Shown: positions 41,218 through 50,313 of the stretch, piece by piece
Layout of the letters: each line of letters opens with the position of its first letter
Numbering within the stretch: position 1 is the first letter of the stretch
Assembly: GCA_019745555.1 (NCBI GenBank)
Contig: JAIESX010000002.1
Coordinates: 62,001 to 126,000 of the forward strand
Source: Burkholderiaceae bacterium
GTDB taxonomy: Bacteria; Pseudomonadota; Gammaproteobacteria; Burkholderiales; Burkholderiaceae_C
DNA length: 64,000 nucleotides
Reading direction: 5' to 3'
Translations under genes and position numbers: made by a program
The notes under the pieces: model-generated
The model's input: the letters and a program-made list of their open reading frames with translations, nothing else
Told to the model about the DNA's origin: nothing
The model's database searches: none

Positions 41218-42306
41218 TCATGATCGGGTGCTGCCCGCGGCCTGACGCCGCAGCAGCACCACGACCAGCGTCACCACGGTGAGCGGCAGGACGAACCCCA
41301 GCATCGCTGCCGAGTAGGCCTGCAGAGCGTCATGCTGCTGCGCGGCCAGGATCAGGTAGGCCACGTAGGCGGCGTAGTACAGCATGAACACGCCGCCTTC
41401 CCAGCGCGCGATCTCGCGTCCGGTCATGAAGACCGGCAGGCAGGCCAGGGCCACGGCGAGCATGACCCACATGTCGAAGTGCTGCACGGCAGCCGGAACC
41501 ATCAGTCCCGCGTCGCCAGCGAGCAGACCGGCCAGGCCCAGGCAGCCCAGGATGTTGAACAGGCAGCTGCCCACCACATTGCCGACCGCAATGTCGCGCT
41601 CCCCCTTGACGGCCGCCATCACCGAGGTGGCGACCTCGGGCATGGAGGTGCCGGCTGCCACGATGGTCAGGCCGATGACCAGATCGCTGACGCCCAGGGA
41701 CTTGGCAAAGGTGACGGAGGCGCTGACCAGCCAGTCTGCGCCCAGGACCAGCAGCGCCAGACCGACGACGATGAGGAGCAGCTGCACGGGCAGTTTCGCG
41801 TCCCAGCTGCCGGGCGCGGCGGGGCGCACCTCGGCCGCGTATTCCTCATTGGCGCTGGCACTCTCGTTGCGCGACTGGACGACCAGGAAGCCGGTATAGG
41901 CCAGCATCAGCGCCATCAGCATGGCGGCATCAAACCAGCCGAGTCGACCGTCGAGCGTGAGGACCAGCAGCAGCAGCGAGGCGCCGATCATGATGGGCAC
42001 CTCCTGGCGGATCAGCTGGATATTGACCAGAAGGGGGGTGATCAGAGCCGACAGGCCCAGGATGAACAGCACGTTGAAGATGTTGCTGCCCACCACGTTG
42101 CCGATCGCCAGATCCGTCTTGCCACCCAGCACTGCGCCCGCGGACACCGCCATTTCCGGGGCGCTGGTGCCGAAAGCCACGACGGTCAGGCCCACCACCA
42201 GAGGTGACAGGCCGAAGGACAGAGCCAGCCTGGAGGCCCCTCGCACCAGCAACTCGGCGCCGACAATGAGTGCCACCAGGCCGGCGATGAAGAGGAGCAG
42301 GGTCAT
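41218..42306 (-). CDS. Calcium/sodium antiporter of the CaCA family (YrbG-like)
   Basis: A 362-residue exchanger with about ten membrane helices in two inverted halves. The two alpha-repeats carry the ion-binding motifs GTSAPEMAVSAGAVLGG with GNVVGSNIFN, and GTSMPEVATSVMAAVKGE with GNVVGSCLFN. Typical YrbG proteins exchange Ca2+ for Na+ or K+. The loop between halves (about 148-172) is acidic and cytoplasmic. It lies 21 bases after the UPF0114 gene on the same strand, so the two are probably co-transcribed. Confidence 0.92.
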   Translation of the reverse strand: MTLLLFIAGLVALIVGAELLVRGASRLALSFGLSPLVVGLTVVAFGTSAPEMAVSAGAVLGGKTDLAIGNVVGSNIFNVLFILGLSALITPLLVNIQLIRQEVPIMIGASLLLLVLTLDGRLGWFDAAMLMALMLAYTGFLVVQSRNESASANEEYAAEVRPAAPGSWDAKLPVQLLLIVVGLALLVLGADWLVSASVTFAKSLGVSDLVIGLTIVAAGTSMPEVATSVMAAVKGERDIAVGNVVGSCLFNILGCLGLAGLLAGDAGLMVPAAVQHFDMWVMLAVALACLPVFMTGREIARWEGGVFMLYYAAYVAYLILAAQQHDALQAYSAAMLGFVLPLTVVTLVVVLLRRQAAGSTRS

Positions 42307-42327
42307 GTGGGGCCGTTCAGTCGGGCC

Positions 42328-42939
42328 TCAGTGCCCGGTACCCGCCACGTCATGGCTGCTGTTGAGCAGCTTGTCGGTGTAGGCGATGGCGATGGCGCTG
42401 AGCAGGAAGACGATGTGGATGATGGTCTGCCACATCAGCACCTTGATGTCGTAGTTGGCCGCGTTGATGAAGGTCTTGAGCAGGTGGATCGAGGAGATGC
42501 CGATGATGGCCGTGGCCAGCTTGACCTTGAGCACCGAGGCGTTGACGTGGCTCAGCCATTCGGGCTGGTCCGGATGGCCTTCGAGGTGCATGCGGCTCAC
42601 GAAGGTCTCGTAGCCGCCGACGATGACCATGATCAGCAGGTTGGAGATCATGACCACGTCGATCAGGGCCAGCACGACCAGCATGATGATGGTCTCGTTC
42701 AGGCTCGTGATATTCGCCGTTTCCTTGTAGCCGATGCTGGTGACCAGGGCCTGCAGGGCGGTCTGGCTGCCGAAGGCGGCCTCGAGCAGATGCACCAGCT
42801 CGACCCAGAAATGGAAGACGTACACGCCCTGGGCCGCGATCAGGCCCAGATACAGCGGTAGCTGCAGCCATCGGCTGGCGAAGATGAAGGCAGGCAGGGG
42901 GCGCAGGGGGGAGGTTTTGGATGGTGCGGGGGACGACAT
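42328..42939 (-). CDS. UPF0114 (YqhA-type) membrane protein
   Basis: A 203-residue inner-membrane protein with four hydrophobic helices. Family hallmarks are [19 protein letters not shown], the [19 protein letters not shown] core and [19 protein letters not shown]. Function is unknown for this family. It precedes the CaCA exchanger gene by 21 bases, which hints at a link with ion homeostasis but proves nothing. Confidence 0.9.
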   Translation of the reverse strand: MSSPAPSKTSPLRPLPAFIFASRWLQLPLYLGLIAAQGVYVFHFWVELVHLLEAAFGSQTALQALVTSIGYKETANITSLNETIIMLVVLALIDVVMISNLLIMVIVGGYETFVSRMHLEGHPDQPEWLSHVNASVLKVKLATAIIGISSIHLLKTFINAANYDIKVLMWQTIIHIVFLLSAIAIAYTDKLLNSSHDVAGTGH

Positions 42940-43107
42940 GAGGAGGGGTCGGGTTTCTATCTAGATGGCGGATTCTAGGCCGCATTTCACCGGGCATCCG
43001 TATTCGGTACATTGCCGGCTGGGCTGCCGTCAGGCCCCAGTCAGTGACTTGTAAGCGCCAGCCCCGACAGTGCGGGGCGATCCTAAAACCACATGAGGAA
43101 ACAAGCC

Positions 43108-45102
43108 ATGAGTTCGTCTTCGTCCGCCATCGAATCTGTCCTGGTCGAGAACCGTGTCTTCCCCCCGGCCGCTGCCGTTGTCAAGGCTGCCCGCGTTTCG
43201 GGCATGGCGCAGTACCAGGCCATGTGCGAGACCTTCGATAAGGATTTCGAAGGGACCTGGGCCCGCCTGGCGCGCGAGAACCTGGTCTGGGCCAAGCCCT
43301 TCACCAAGACGCTGAACCAGTCGAACAAGCCCTTCTACAAGTGGTTCGAGGACGGCGAACTCAATGCCTCGGCCAACTGCCTGGACAAGCACATGGGCAC
43401 GCCGGTCGAGAACAAGACGGCCATCATCTTCGAAGCCGACGATGGCGCCGTCACCAAAGTCAGCTACAAGGAGCTGCTGGCCAAGGTCAGCCAGTTCGCC
43501 AATGCGCTCAAGGCCCAGGGCATCAAGCAGGGCGACCGTGTCCTGGTCTACATGCCCATGACCATCGAGGGCGTCGTGGCCATGCAGGCCTGCGCACGCA
43601 TCGGCGCCACCCACTCCGTGGTGTTCGGCGGTTTCTCGGCCAAGTCGCTGCACGAGCGCATCATCGACGCCGGTGCGGTGGCCGTGATCACGGCCAACTA
43701 CCAGATGCGCGGTGGCAAGGAACTGCCGCTGAAGGCCATCGTCGACGAGGCCCTGGCCATGGGTGGCTGCGACACCATCAAGAGTGTGCTGGTCTACCAG
43801 CGCACGGCGACGGCCTGCAATATGGTGGCGGGCCGCGACAAGACCTTCGCCGAGGCGCTGGCCGGGCAGAGCACCGAGTGCAAGCCCGCGATCGTCGGCG
43901 CCGAGCACCCGCTGTTCATCCTCTACACCTCGGGCTCCACGGGCAAGCCCAAGGGCGTGCAGCATGCCACGGGCGGCTACCTGCTCTGGGCCAAGCTGAC
44001 CATGGAGTGGACCTTCGACATCCAGCCCAGCGACATCTTCTGGTGCACTGCCGACATCGGCTGGATCACCGGTCACACCTATGTGGCTTATGGTCCGCTG
44101 GCCGCCGGCGCGACGCAGATCGTCTTCGAGGGCGTGCCCACCTACCCGAACGCCGGCCGTTTCTGGCAGATGATCGAGAAGCACAAGTGCACGATCTTCT
44201 ACACGGCCCCCACCGCCATCCGCTCGCTGATCAAGGCCGCCGAAGGCGACGAGAAGGTGCATCCGGCCCGCTCCGATCTCAGCAGCCTGCGCCTGCTCGG
44301 CTCCGTGGGCGAGCCCATCAACCCCGAGGCCTGGATGTGGTACCACAAGCACGTGGGTGGCGAGCGCTGCCCCATCGTGGACACCTTCTGGCAGACCGAG
44401 ACCGGCGGCCATATGATCACGCCGCTGCCGGGCGCCACACCCCTGGTGCCGGGCTCCTGCACGCTGCCGCTGCCGGGCATCACGGCCGCCATCGTCGACG
44501 AGGCCGGTCATGACGTGCCCAACGGCGCGGGCGGCATCCTGGTCGTCAAGAAGCCCTGGCCCTCGATGATCCGTACCATCTGGGGTGATCCGGAGCGCTT
44601 CAAGAAGAGCTACTTCCCCGAGGAACTCAAGGGCTACTATCTGGCCGGCGACGGCGCCGTGCGCAGCGCGGATCGTGGCTACTTCCGCATCACCGGCCGC
44701 ATCGACGATGTGCTCAACGTCAGCGGTCACCGCATGGGCACGATGGAGATCGAATCGGCCCTGGTGGCCAAGACCGACCTCGTGGCCGAAGCCGCCGTGG
44801 TGGGTCGCCCGGACGACCTGACCGGCGAGGCCATCTGCGCCTTCGTGGTGCTCAAGCGTCCGCGCCCGACGGGCGACGAAGCCAAGGCGATCGCCAAGGA
44901 ACTGCGCGACTGGGTGGCCAAGGAGATCGGCCCGATCGCCAAGCCCAAGGACATCCGTTTCGGCGACAACCTGCCCAAGACCCGCTCGGGCAAGATCATG
45001 CGCCGCCTGCTGCGCTCCATCGCCAAGGGCGAAGCCATCACCCAGGACACGTCGACCCTGGAGAATCCAGCCATCCTGGATCAGTTGTCGCAGAACAACT
45101 GA
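43108..45102 (+). CDS. acs: Acetyl-coenzyme A synthetase
   Basis: Converts acetate, ATP and CoA to acetyl-CoA through acetyl-AMP. 664 residues, slightly longer than the 650 of E. coli Acs. The A3 loop [18 protein letters not shown], the W(Q)TETGG motif of the acetate pocket ([13 protein letters not shown]), and the C-terminal catalytic Lys in [14 protein letters not shown] (usually controlled by acetylation) are intact. The ATG at 43108 has GAGGAAA upstream at good spacing, better than the ATG at 43093. It stands alone between opposing genes. Confidence 0.96.
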   Translation: MSSSSSAIESVLVENRVFPPAAAVVKAARVSGMAQYQAMCETFDKDFEGTWARLARENLVWAKPFTKTLNQSNKPFYKWFEDGELNASANCLDKHMGTPVENKTAIIFEADDGAVTKVSYKELLAKVSQFANALKAQGIKQGDRVLVYMPMTIEGVVAMQACARIGATHSVVFGGFSAKSLHERIIDAGAVAVITANYQMRGGKELPLKAIVDEALAMGGCDTIKSVLVYQRTATACNMVAGRDKTFAEALAGQSTECKPAIVGAEHPLFILYTSGSTGKPKGVQHATGGYLLWAKLTMEWTFDIQPSDIFWCTADIGWITGHTYVAYGPLAAGATQIVFEGVPTYPNAGRFWQMIEKHKCTIFYTAPTAIRSLIKAAEGDEKVHPARSDLSSLRLLGSVGEPINPEAWMWYHKHVGGERCPIVDTFWQTETGGHMITPLPGATPLVPGSCTLPLPGITAAIVDEAGHDVPNGAGGILVVKKPWPSMIRTIWGDPERFKKSYFPEELKGYYLAGDGAVRSADRGYFRITGRIDDVLNVSGHRMGTMEIESALVAKTDLVAEAAVVGRPDDLTGEAICAFVVLKRPRPTGDEAKAIAKELRDWVAKEIGPIAKPKDIRFGDNLPKTRSGKIMRRLLRSIAKGEAITQDTSTLENPAILDQLSQNN

Positions 45103-45242
45103 TCCAGGCCGCGCGTGAGCGCGGGAGGCGCCCGTGGGGCGCCACGGCTGGATTCGACGGCACTCATATCGGCGTAGCCGATGTGATGTGCCGGCAGAAC
45201 CCGGTACCTATCTGCTGCGGCAGACCGGCGGTTCCAGAAAAT

Positions 45243-45270
45243 AAAAAAGCGCGCATCAGCGGGCTTTTTC
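45243..45270. terminator. Bidirectional terminator between acs and the cytochrome c gene
   Basis: Stem AAAAAGCGCGC / GCGGGCTTTTT with an ATCA loop and one internal mismatch, giving T-runs on both strands. It lies just past the cytochrome c stop and 140 bases past the acs stop. Confidence 0.75.
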
Positions 45271-45287
45271 GCAGGGCCGGAAGCGGA

Positions 45288-45587
45288 TTACTTCTGCGCC
45301 AGGATCCAGGCGACGAGCTTCTTGGCGTCGGCGTCGCTGACCTGCGGGTTGGCCGGCATGGGAACCGGGCCCCAGGCGCCAGAGCCACCCTTGATGATCT
45401 TGGTGGCCAGCATGTCGGCGGCGGACTTGTCGTACTTCTTGGCGATGTCCTTGAAGGACGGGCCGACCAGCTTCTTGTCCACGGCATGGCAGGCCATACA
45501 GTTCTTGGACGTTGCCAGGGCCTGATCGGCCATGGCGGGGGTGCTGATGACGGCAGCGGCAAACAGGGCAAACAGGACGCGCTTCAT
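45288..45587 (-). CDS. Small periplasmic cytochrome c (c551/c552 type)
   Basis: A 99-residue secreted monoheme cytochrome. The signal peptide spans about residues 1-20 (ending PAMA-DQ). The heme-binding CMACH follows at about residues 30-34, then the class I core VGPSFKDIAKKY and the axial Met in PVPMPANPQ. The ATG at 45587 has GAGGAA 4 bases upstream. It likely carries electrons between the bc1 complex and terminal oxidases such as the cbb3 enzyme encoded 14 kb downstream. Confidence 0.92.
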   Translation of the reverse strand: MKRVLFALFAAAVISTPAMADQALATSKNCMACHAVDKKLVGPSFKDIAKKYDKSAADMLATKIIKGGSGAWGPVPMPANPQVSDADAKKLVAWILAQK

Positions 45588-45691
45588 TGATTTCCTCAGG
45601 TCTAGGGTTAAGTAGATAATCAAGCAACGTGATTGTAAAGGTTGCGGTTGACCCCCGGGGGTACCCGCAGCGTAAAGACCAAGGACGCCGA

Positions 45692-45931
45692 ATGTATTTT
45701 CTGGGACTGGGCATCGTTCTGCTGCTGATGAAATATCTGGACATCGATCCGGTCATGGGCTGGAGCTGGTGGATCGTGCTGGCACCCTTTGCCCTGGCGA
45801 TGGCCTGGTGGACCTGGGCGGATGCCAGCGGCTACACGCGGCGCAAGGCCATGGAGCGCGAGGACCAGCGCCGGCTGGACCGCATCAACAAGCAGCGTGA
45901 CGCCATGGGGCTCAAGAAGAAGCGACGCTGA
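45692..45931 (+). CDS. Small Trp-rich protein (TIGR04438 family)
   Basis: A 79-residue protein with two hydrophobic helices ([15 protein letters not shown] and [20 protein letters not shown]) and a highly basic C-terminal tail (KAMERED to GLKKKRR). Seven Trp in about 25 residues match the small Trp-rich family of Burkholderiales, whose function is unknown. The ATG at 45692 is preceded by AAGGA; the frame is open 21 codons further upstream without family similarity. Convergent with ilvD across a strong terminator. Confidence 0.85.
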   Translation: MYFLGLGIVLLLMKYLDIDPVMGWSWWIVLAPFALAMAWWTWADASGYTRRKAMEREDQRRLDRINKQRDAMGLKKKRR

Positions 45932-45949
45932 AGCGACAAGCCCGGCAAA

Positions 45950-45977
45950 AAAAAGCCCCGGCATGCCGGGGCTTTTT
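45950..45977. terminator. Bidirectional intrinsic terminator
   Basis: A perfect 28-base palindrome: AAAAAGCCCCGGCA and its complement. It yields A/T tracts on both sides, serving the small Trp-rich gene (+) and ilvD (-). Confidence 0.92.
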
Positions 45978-45996
45978 GCTGGAGGCGCGTTCGTGC

Positions 45997-47685
45997 TCAG
46001 TAGTTGTCGAGCACCGCTCCCTTGCTGGCCGAGCAGGCGTTGAAGGCGAACTTGGCCTGCACGCCGCGCGTGTAGCGCGGCTTGGGCGGCGTCCAGCCCT
46101 GCTTGCGCTTGGCCAGTTCTGCCTCGGGCACATTGAGTTCGAGCTTGAGCTGGTGCGCGTCGATGGTGATGGAGTCACCCTCGTTCACGAAAGCGATGGT
46201 GCCGCCCGCGGCAGCCTCGGGCGCCACGTGGCCCACCACCATGCCCCAGGTGCCGCCGGAGAAGCGACCGTCCGTGATCAGACCCACGCTCTCGCCCAGG
46301 CCCGCACCGATGAGCGCGCCCGTGGGCGCCAGCATCTCGGGCATGCCCGGACCGCCCTTGGGGCCGAGGTAGCGCAGCACCATCACATCGCCGGCCTTGA
46401 TCTTGCCGTCCAGGATGGCTTGCAGGGCCGACTGCTCGTCGTCGAACACGCGGGCCGGGCCGGTGATGACCGGATTCTTCAGGCCGGTGATCTTGGCCAC
46501 GGCGCCCTCGGGCGAGAGGTTGCCCTTGAGGATGGCCAGGTGGCCCTCCTTGTACATGGGGTTGCTGATGGGGCGGATCACATCCTGGTCGGCGCGCGGC
46601 TCGTCCGGCACGTCCTTGAGCACCTCGGCCACGGTCTTGCCCGTGATGGTGATGCAGTCGCCGTGCAGCAGGCCGGCCTTGAGCAAAATCTTCATGACCT
46701 GCGGGATGCCACCGGCCTTGTGCAGGTCCACGGCCAGGTACTTGCCGCTGGGCTTGAGGTCGCAGAGCACGGGCGTCTTCCTGCGCACGCGCTCGAAGTC
46801 GTCGATGGTCCACTCGACGCCGGCGGCGTGGGCGATGGCCAGGAAGTGCAGCACGGCGTTGGTGGAGCCCCCGGTGGCCATGATCACGGCCACGGCGTTC
46901 TCGATGCTCTTGCGCGTGACGATGTCGCGCGGCTTGAGGTCCTTCCTGATGGCTTCCAGCAGCACCTTGGCGGATTCCTTGGCCGAGTTCATCTTCTCGT
47001 CGTGCGGGTTGGCCATGGTGGAGGAGTAGGGCAGGCTGATGCCCAGGGCCTCGAAGGCGCTGGACATGGTGTTGGCCGTGTACATGCCGCCGCAGGAGCC
47101 GGTACCCGGGATGGCGCGCTGTTCGATCTGCTTGAGGTCCTCGTCGCTGAGCTTGCCGGCCGCGTTCTGGCCCACGGCCTCGAACACGCTCACGATGTTG
47201 AGGTCCTGGCCTTTGTAGTGGCCGGGCAGGATGGTGCCGCCATAGACGTAGATGGCGGGCACGTTGGCGCGCAGCATGCCCATCAGGCCGCCGGGCATGT
47301 TCTTATCGCAACCGCCCACGACCAGCACGCCGTCCATCCATTGGCCCTGCACGCAGGTCTCGATGCAATCGCTGATGACTTCGCGGCTCACGAGAGAGTA
47401 CTTCATGCCCTCGGTGCCCATGGCCATGCCGTCGCTGATGGTGGGCGTGCCGAAGATCTGGGCGTTGCCGCCGGCTTCCTCGATGCCGGCCACGGCGGCG
47501 TCGGCCAGCTTCTGCAGGCCCGAGTTGCAGGGGGTGATGGTGCTGTGGCCGTTGGCCACGCCAACCATGGGCTTGCCGAAATCGCCTTCCTGGTAGCCCA
47601 TGCCGTAATACATGGAGCGGTTGGGGGCGCGGGACTTGCCTTCGGTGATGTTGGCGCTGCGCAGCTTGATGACTTTCTGGTTCAT
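45997..47685 (-). CDS. ilvD: Dihydroxy-acid dehydratase
   Basis: Third step of branched-chain amino acid synthesis. 562 residues with an iron-sulfur cluster. The cluster Cys residues are in [18 protein letters not shown] and [14 protein letters not shown]. The C-terminal [19 protein letters not shown] is intact. The ATG at 47685 ([16 protein letters not shown]) is chosen; the upstream frame to 47748 has no family similarity. The gene is unlinked to ilvBNC but lies head-to-head with a LysR-type regulator, separated by 91 bases containing two TATTGATA repeats, so that regulator is a candidate controller. Confidence 0.95.
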   Translation of the reverse strand: MNQKVIKLRSANITEGKSRAPNRSMYYGMGYQEGDFGKPMVGVANGHSTITPCNSGLQKLADAAVAGIEEAGGNAQIFGTPTISDGMAMGTEGMKYSLVSREVISDCIETCVQGQWMDGVLVVGGCDKNMPGGLMGMLRANVPAIYVYGGTILPGHYKGQDLNIVSVFEAVGQNAAGKLSDEDLKQIEQRAIPGTGSCGGMYTANTMSSAFEALGISLPYSSTMANPHDEKMNSAKESAKVLLEAIRKDLKPRDIVTRKSIENAVAVIMATGGSTNAVLHFLAIAHAAGVEWTIDDFERVRRKTPVLCDLKPSGKYLAVDLHKAGGIPQVMKILLKAGLLHGDCITITGKTVAEVLKDVPDEPRADQDVIRPISNPMYKEGHLAILKGNLSPEGAVAKITGLKNPVITGPARVFDDEQSALQAILDGKIKAGDVMVLRYLGPKGGPGMPEMLAPTGALIGAGLGESVGLITDGRFSGGTWGMVVGHVAPEAAAGGTIAFVNEGDSITIDAHQLKLELNVPEAELAKRKQGWTPPKPRYTRGVQAKFAFNACSASKGAVLDNY

Positions 47686-47732
47686 GTTGGGGTGTCCGGT
47701 AAAGGATGCGGAGCCCGGAGTATGCGCCCTGC

Positions 47733-47772
47733 TATTGATAGTCTCCAATCTTTTTTTGATGGCTTATTGATA
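47733..47772. repeat. Two direct TATTGATA repeats in the ilvD/lysR intergenic region
   Basis: TATTGATA occurs at 47733-47740 and again at 47765-47772, 32 bases apart, about three helical turns. The first lies within CTATTGATAG, an imperfect inverted repeat. This is a plausible recognition/activation pair for the adjacent LysR-type protein, on the same DNA face. I did not see a textbook T-N11-A site in addition. Confidence 0.5.
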
Positions 47773-47776
47773 TGCT

Positions 47777-48703
47777 ATGCATATGAGAAACCCCTCCATC
47801 GATCTGCGGGTCTGGCGCCAGTTCCTGACCCTGGCCGAGGAACTGCATTTCGGGCGCGCGGCGGCCCGGCTGCACATGACCCAGCCGCCGCTGACCCAGG
47901 CCATCGCCCAGTTGGAGACCACGCTGGGCCTGCGCCTGTTCGAGCGCAGCCGCCGCCATGTGGCCCTGACGCCCGCGGGACTGGCCCTGCTGCCCGAGGT
48001 GCGCGAGCTGCTGGCGCGCGCGCGTCGCCTGCCGGAGATCGCCCATGCGGCCGCCGCAGGCCAAGCCGGGCGCCTGCGCCTGGCCTTTGTCTCCACCGTG
48101 GGCTTCGAGCAGTTGCCGGGCTGGGTGCGCGGCCTGCGCGAGCACATGCCGCAGGTTGCGCTGGAGCTGATCGAGGCCACGGGCGACGTGCAGCAGGAGG
48201 CGCTGGCCCGCGGCGAGATCGACGCCGGCGTGCTGCTGCATACCCCGGGTTTCGCGCCGGCCGCTTTCGACTCGCTCTGTGTGGCCGAAGAGCCCCTGGT
48301 GCTGGCGCTGCCGGCCGGCCATGCCCTGGCCACGAGCTCGCGTCTCAGTCTGGGCCGGGTGCTGGAGCAGCCCCTGGTGCAGTTCCCGCGCCGTATCCTG
48401 CCCTCCATCCACGATGCGCTGTACGCGCTCTACCATGCGCACGGCCAGCCGCCGCGGGTGGTGCAGGAGGCGATCCAGATGCAGACCATCGTGAACCTCG
48501 TGGCCGCGGGCCTGGGCCTGGCCTGGGTGCCACGCAGCGTGATGCGCTTCGAGCGCCAGGGAGTGGTCTACCGCGAGCTGCCGCGCGGCGCGGCCGTGCC
48601 GCGCTGCGAGACGCGTCTGGTCTGGCGGCGCGGCGACGAGAACCCCGTGCTCGCGCGCTTCGTGGAGCTTGTGCGCTCGCTGGCACAATCGCGCCCATGC
48701 TGA
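47777..48703 (+). CDS. LysR-family transcriptional regulator
   Basis: A 308-residue regulator with the N-terminal winged helix-turn-helix ([50 protein letters not shown]) and a C-terminal periplasmic-binding-like effector domain (from about 95: [18 protein letters not shown]). The start is ATG at 47777 or 47783. Divergent from ilvD, the usual arrangement for a LysR protein controlling its neighbour, although ilvD is generally constitutive or attenuated. The last 7 bases overlap lgt. Confidence 0.92.
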   Translation: MHMRNPSIDLRVWRQFLTLAEELHFGRAAARLHMTQPPLTQAIAQLETTLGLRLFERSRRHVALTPAGLALLPEVRELLARARRLPEIAHAAAAGQAGRLRLAFVSTVGFEQLPGWVRGLREHMPQVALELIEATGDVQQEALARGEIDAGVLLHTPGFAPAAFDSLCVAEEPLVLALPAGHALATSSRLSLGRVLEQPLVQFPRRILPSIHDALYALYHAHGQPPRVVQEAIQMQTIVNLVAAGLGLAWVPRSVMRFERQGVVYRELPRGAAVPRCETRLVWRRGDENPVLARFVELVRSLAQSRPC

Positions 48704-49509
48704 TCCACCCCGCCATCGACCCGGTCGCCCTGCGCCTGGGCCCGCTCGCCATCCACTGGTACGGCATCACCTATCTCGTCGCCTTCGGTCTTTTCTTCTG
48801 GCTGGGCCTGCGCCGCCTGCGTCACGAGCCCTATGCCTCGGCCCGTGGCGACGCCGCCTGGAGCCGGCGCGATGTCGAGGACGTGCTGTTCTACGGCGTC
48901 ATCGGCGTGGTCATCGGTGGACGCCTGGGTTACTGCCTGTTTTACAAGCCGGCCTACTATCTGAGCCATCCGCTGGAGATCTTCGCCCTCTGGCAGGGTG
49001 GTATGAGCTTTCATGGAGGCATGCTGGGCGTGATCGCGGCCATGTTCTGGTTCGCGCACATGCGGCGCAAGCACTGGCTGGCCGTGGCTGATTTTGTGGC
49101 GCCCTGCGTTCCCACCGGCCTGGCGGCCGGGCGGGTGGGCAATTTCATCAATGGTGAACTCTGGGGGCGCGTGGCCGATCTCTCGTTGCCCTGGGCCATG
49201 GTGTTCCGCGGTGCGGGCGACGCGCCGCGCCATCCCTCGCAGATCTACCAGTTCCTGCTGGAAGGCCTGCTGCTGTTCGTGCTGCTCTGGCTGTATGCCC
49301 GCAAGCCGCGTGCGCGCGGGCAGGTGGGGGCGGCGTTCCTGGCCGGCTACGGACTGCTGCGCTTCATCGCGGAGTACTTCCGCGAGCCTGATGACTTTCT
49401 GGGGCTGCTGGCGCTCAACCTCAGCATGGGACAGTGGCTGTGCCTGCCCATGATCGCGGCGGGTGTCGGCCTCTGGGTCTGGGCAGGACGGCAGCCGCAG
49501 CAGGGCTGA
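48697..49509 (+). CDS. lgt: Prolipoprotein diacylglyceryl transferase
   Basis: Attaches diacylglycerol to the lipobox Cys of prolipoproteins in the inner membrane. 270 residues with seven hydrophobic helices. The signature [14 protein letters not shown] with its essential Arg, the active-site HGG in [11 protein letters not shown], and the late [12 protein letters not shown] are intact. The ATG at 48697 overlaps the lysR stop by 7 bases, so its translation depends on the regulator transcript. A long open frame in phase extends far upstream, but that stretch is antisense to ilvD and unrelated to Lgt. Confidence 0.95.
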   Translation: MLIHPAIDPVALRLGPLAIHWYGITYLVAFGLFFWLGLRRLRHEPYASARGDAAWSRRDVEDVLFYGVIGVVIGGRLGYCLFYKPAYYLSHPLEIFALWQGGMSFHGGMLGVIAAMFWFAHMRRKHWLAVADFVAPCVPTGLAAGRVGNFINGELWGRVADLSLPWAMVFRGAGDAPRHPSQIYQFLLEGLLLFVLLWLYARKPRARGQVGAAFLAGYGLLRFIAEYFREPDDFLGLLALNLSMGQWLCLPMIAAGVGLWVWAGRQPQQG

Positions 49510-49561
49510 GCCCGGTTCGGTGTTCCGGGCAGCTAAGGCTTCGGGTTTGTACGTATTCTGT

Positions 49562-49587
49562 AATTACCCATAATTACGGAAAATTAC
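49562..49587 (+). promoter_or_regulatory. Three AATTAC repeats at 10-base spacing, probable GntR operator
   Basis: AATTAC begins at 49562, 49572 and 49582, exactly one DNA turn apart, about 60 bases before the GntR-type gene. The block is markedly AT-rich against its surroundings. The helical phasing suggests cooperative binding of one regulator along one face of the DNA, probably the product of the next gene. Confidence 0.6.
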
Positions 49588-49647
49588 GTCCAGGGTCGGG
49601 CCGAATCCCTCGGTCTCAACCCCCTTCCACCTGACGGGGTCCGCACC

Positions 49648-50313
49648 ATGCGTGTCGTCCACAACTCGTTGCACGAACAGGTCGCCGACACGTTGCGGCA
49701 GGAGATCTTCAGTGGCGCGCTGGCGCCCGGCAGCTTCGTGGACGAGGTGGCGCTGTGCGAACGCCTGGCCATCTCGCGCACGCCGCTGCGCGAGGCGCTC
49801 AAGGTGCTCACGGCCGAAGGCCTGGTGCGGCATGAGCCGCGCCGCGGCTGCTTCGTCAACGAGGTGACCGAGCGCGACCTCGACGAGATCTTTCCTGTGA
49901 TCGCCCTGCTCGAAGGGCGCTGTGCCCACGAGGCCGCGCTGCGCGCCAGTGATGCTGATCTGGCCGCGCTGGAGGTGCTGCACGACAGGCTGCAGAAGGC
50001 GGCGCGCCACAAGCGCATCGTCGACTACTACGACACGAATTACGCCATCCACGAGGCCATCATCACCCTGGCCGACAACCGCTGGCTGGCCCAGGTCATC
50101 GGCGATCTGCGCAAGATCCTCAAGCTCGCGCGTCTGCAGCAGCTGCATGCCCCCGGGCGGCTGGAGCAGAGCCTGAGCGAGCACATGGCGGTCTTCGCCG
50201 CCCTCAAGGCGCGCGACGCCGAAGGCGCCGAGGCCGCCATGCGCACCCATCTGACGCGTCAGCGCGAGGCGCTGCGTGAGTTGGCCCGTCAACAAAGCCG
50301 GAGGTTGGCATGA
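49648..50313 (+). CDS. GntR-family (FCD subgroup) transcriptional regulator of the malonate operon
   Basis: A 221-residue regulator. Winged helix-turn-helix at about 6-72: LHEQVADTLRQEIFSGALAPG, DEVALCERLAISRTPLREAL, EGLVRHEPRRGCFV. A helical FCD effector domain follows (about 80-215) with the metal-site pattern including NYAIHEAI and EHMAVFAAL. The stop overlaps the malonyl-CoA decarboxylase start by 4 bases (ATGA). This position strongly suggests that it controls the malonate operon and that its effector is malonate or malonyl-CoA. The three AATTAC repeats upstream are its likely binding site. Confidence 0.9.
   Translation: MRVVHNSLHEQVADTLRQEIFSGALAPGSFVDEVALCERLAISRTPLREALKVLTAEGLVRHEPRRGCFVNEVTERDLDEIFPVIALLEGRCAHEAALRASDADLAALEVLHDRLQKAARHKRIVDYYDTNYAIHEAIITLADNRWLAQVIGDLRKILKLARLQQLHAPGRLEQSLSEHMAVFAALKARDAEGAEAAMRTHLTRQREALRELARQQSRRLA

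Noticed and set aside
45103-45242. A small gene or RNA between acs and the cytochrome terminator.
   Set aside because: There is only a GC-rich inverted repeat (GGCGCC...GGCGCC type) with no T-run, promoter or ribosome site.
45976-49509. A 1177-codon open frame on the + strand spanning ilvD (antisense), lysR and lgt.
   Set aside because: Only its last 270 codons are a real gene (lgt). The rest lies opposite ilvD and out of phase with lysR, and its translation is low complexity typical of GC-rich shadow frames.
49510-49531. Hairpin GCCCGG/CCGGGC just after lgt as a terminator.
   Set aside because: It has no following T-run and a loop of nine bases; Rho-dependent ending is equally possible.
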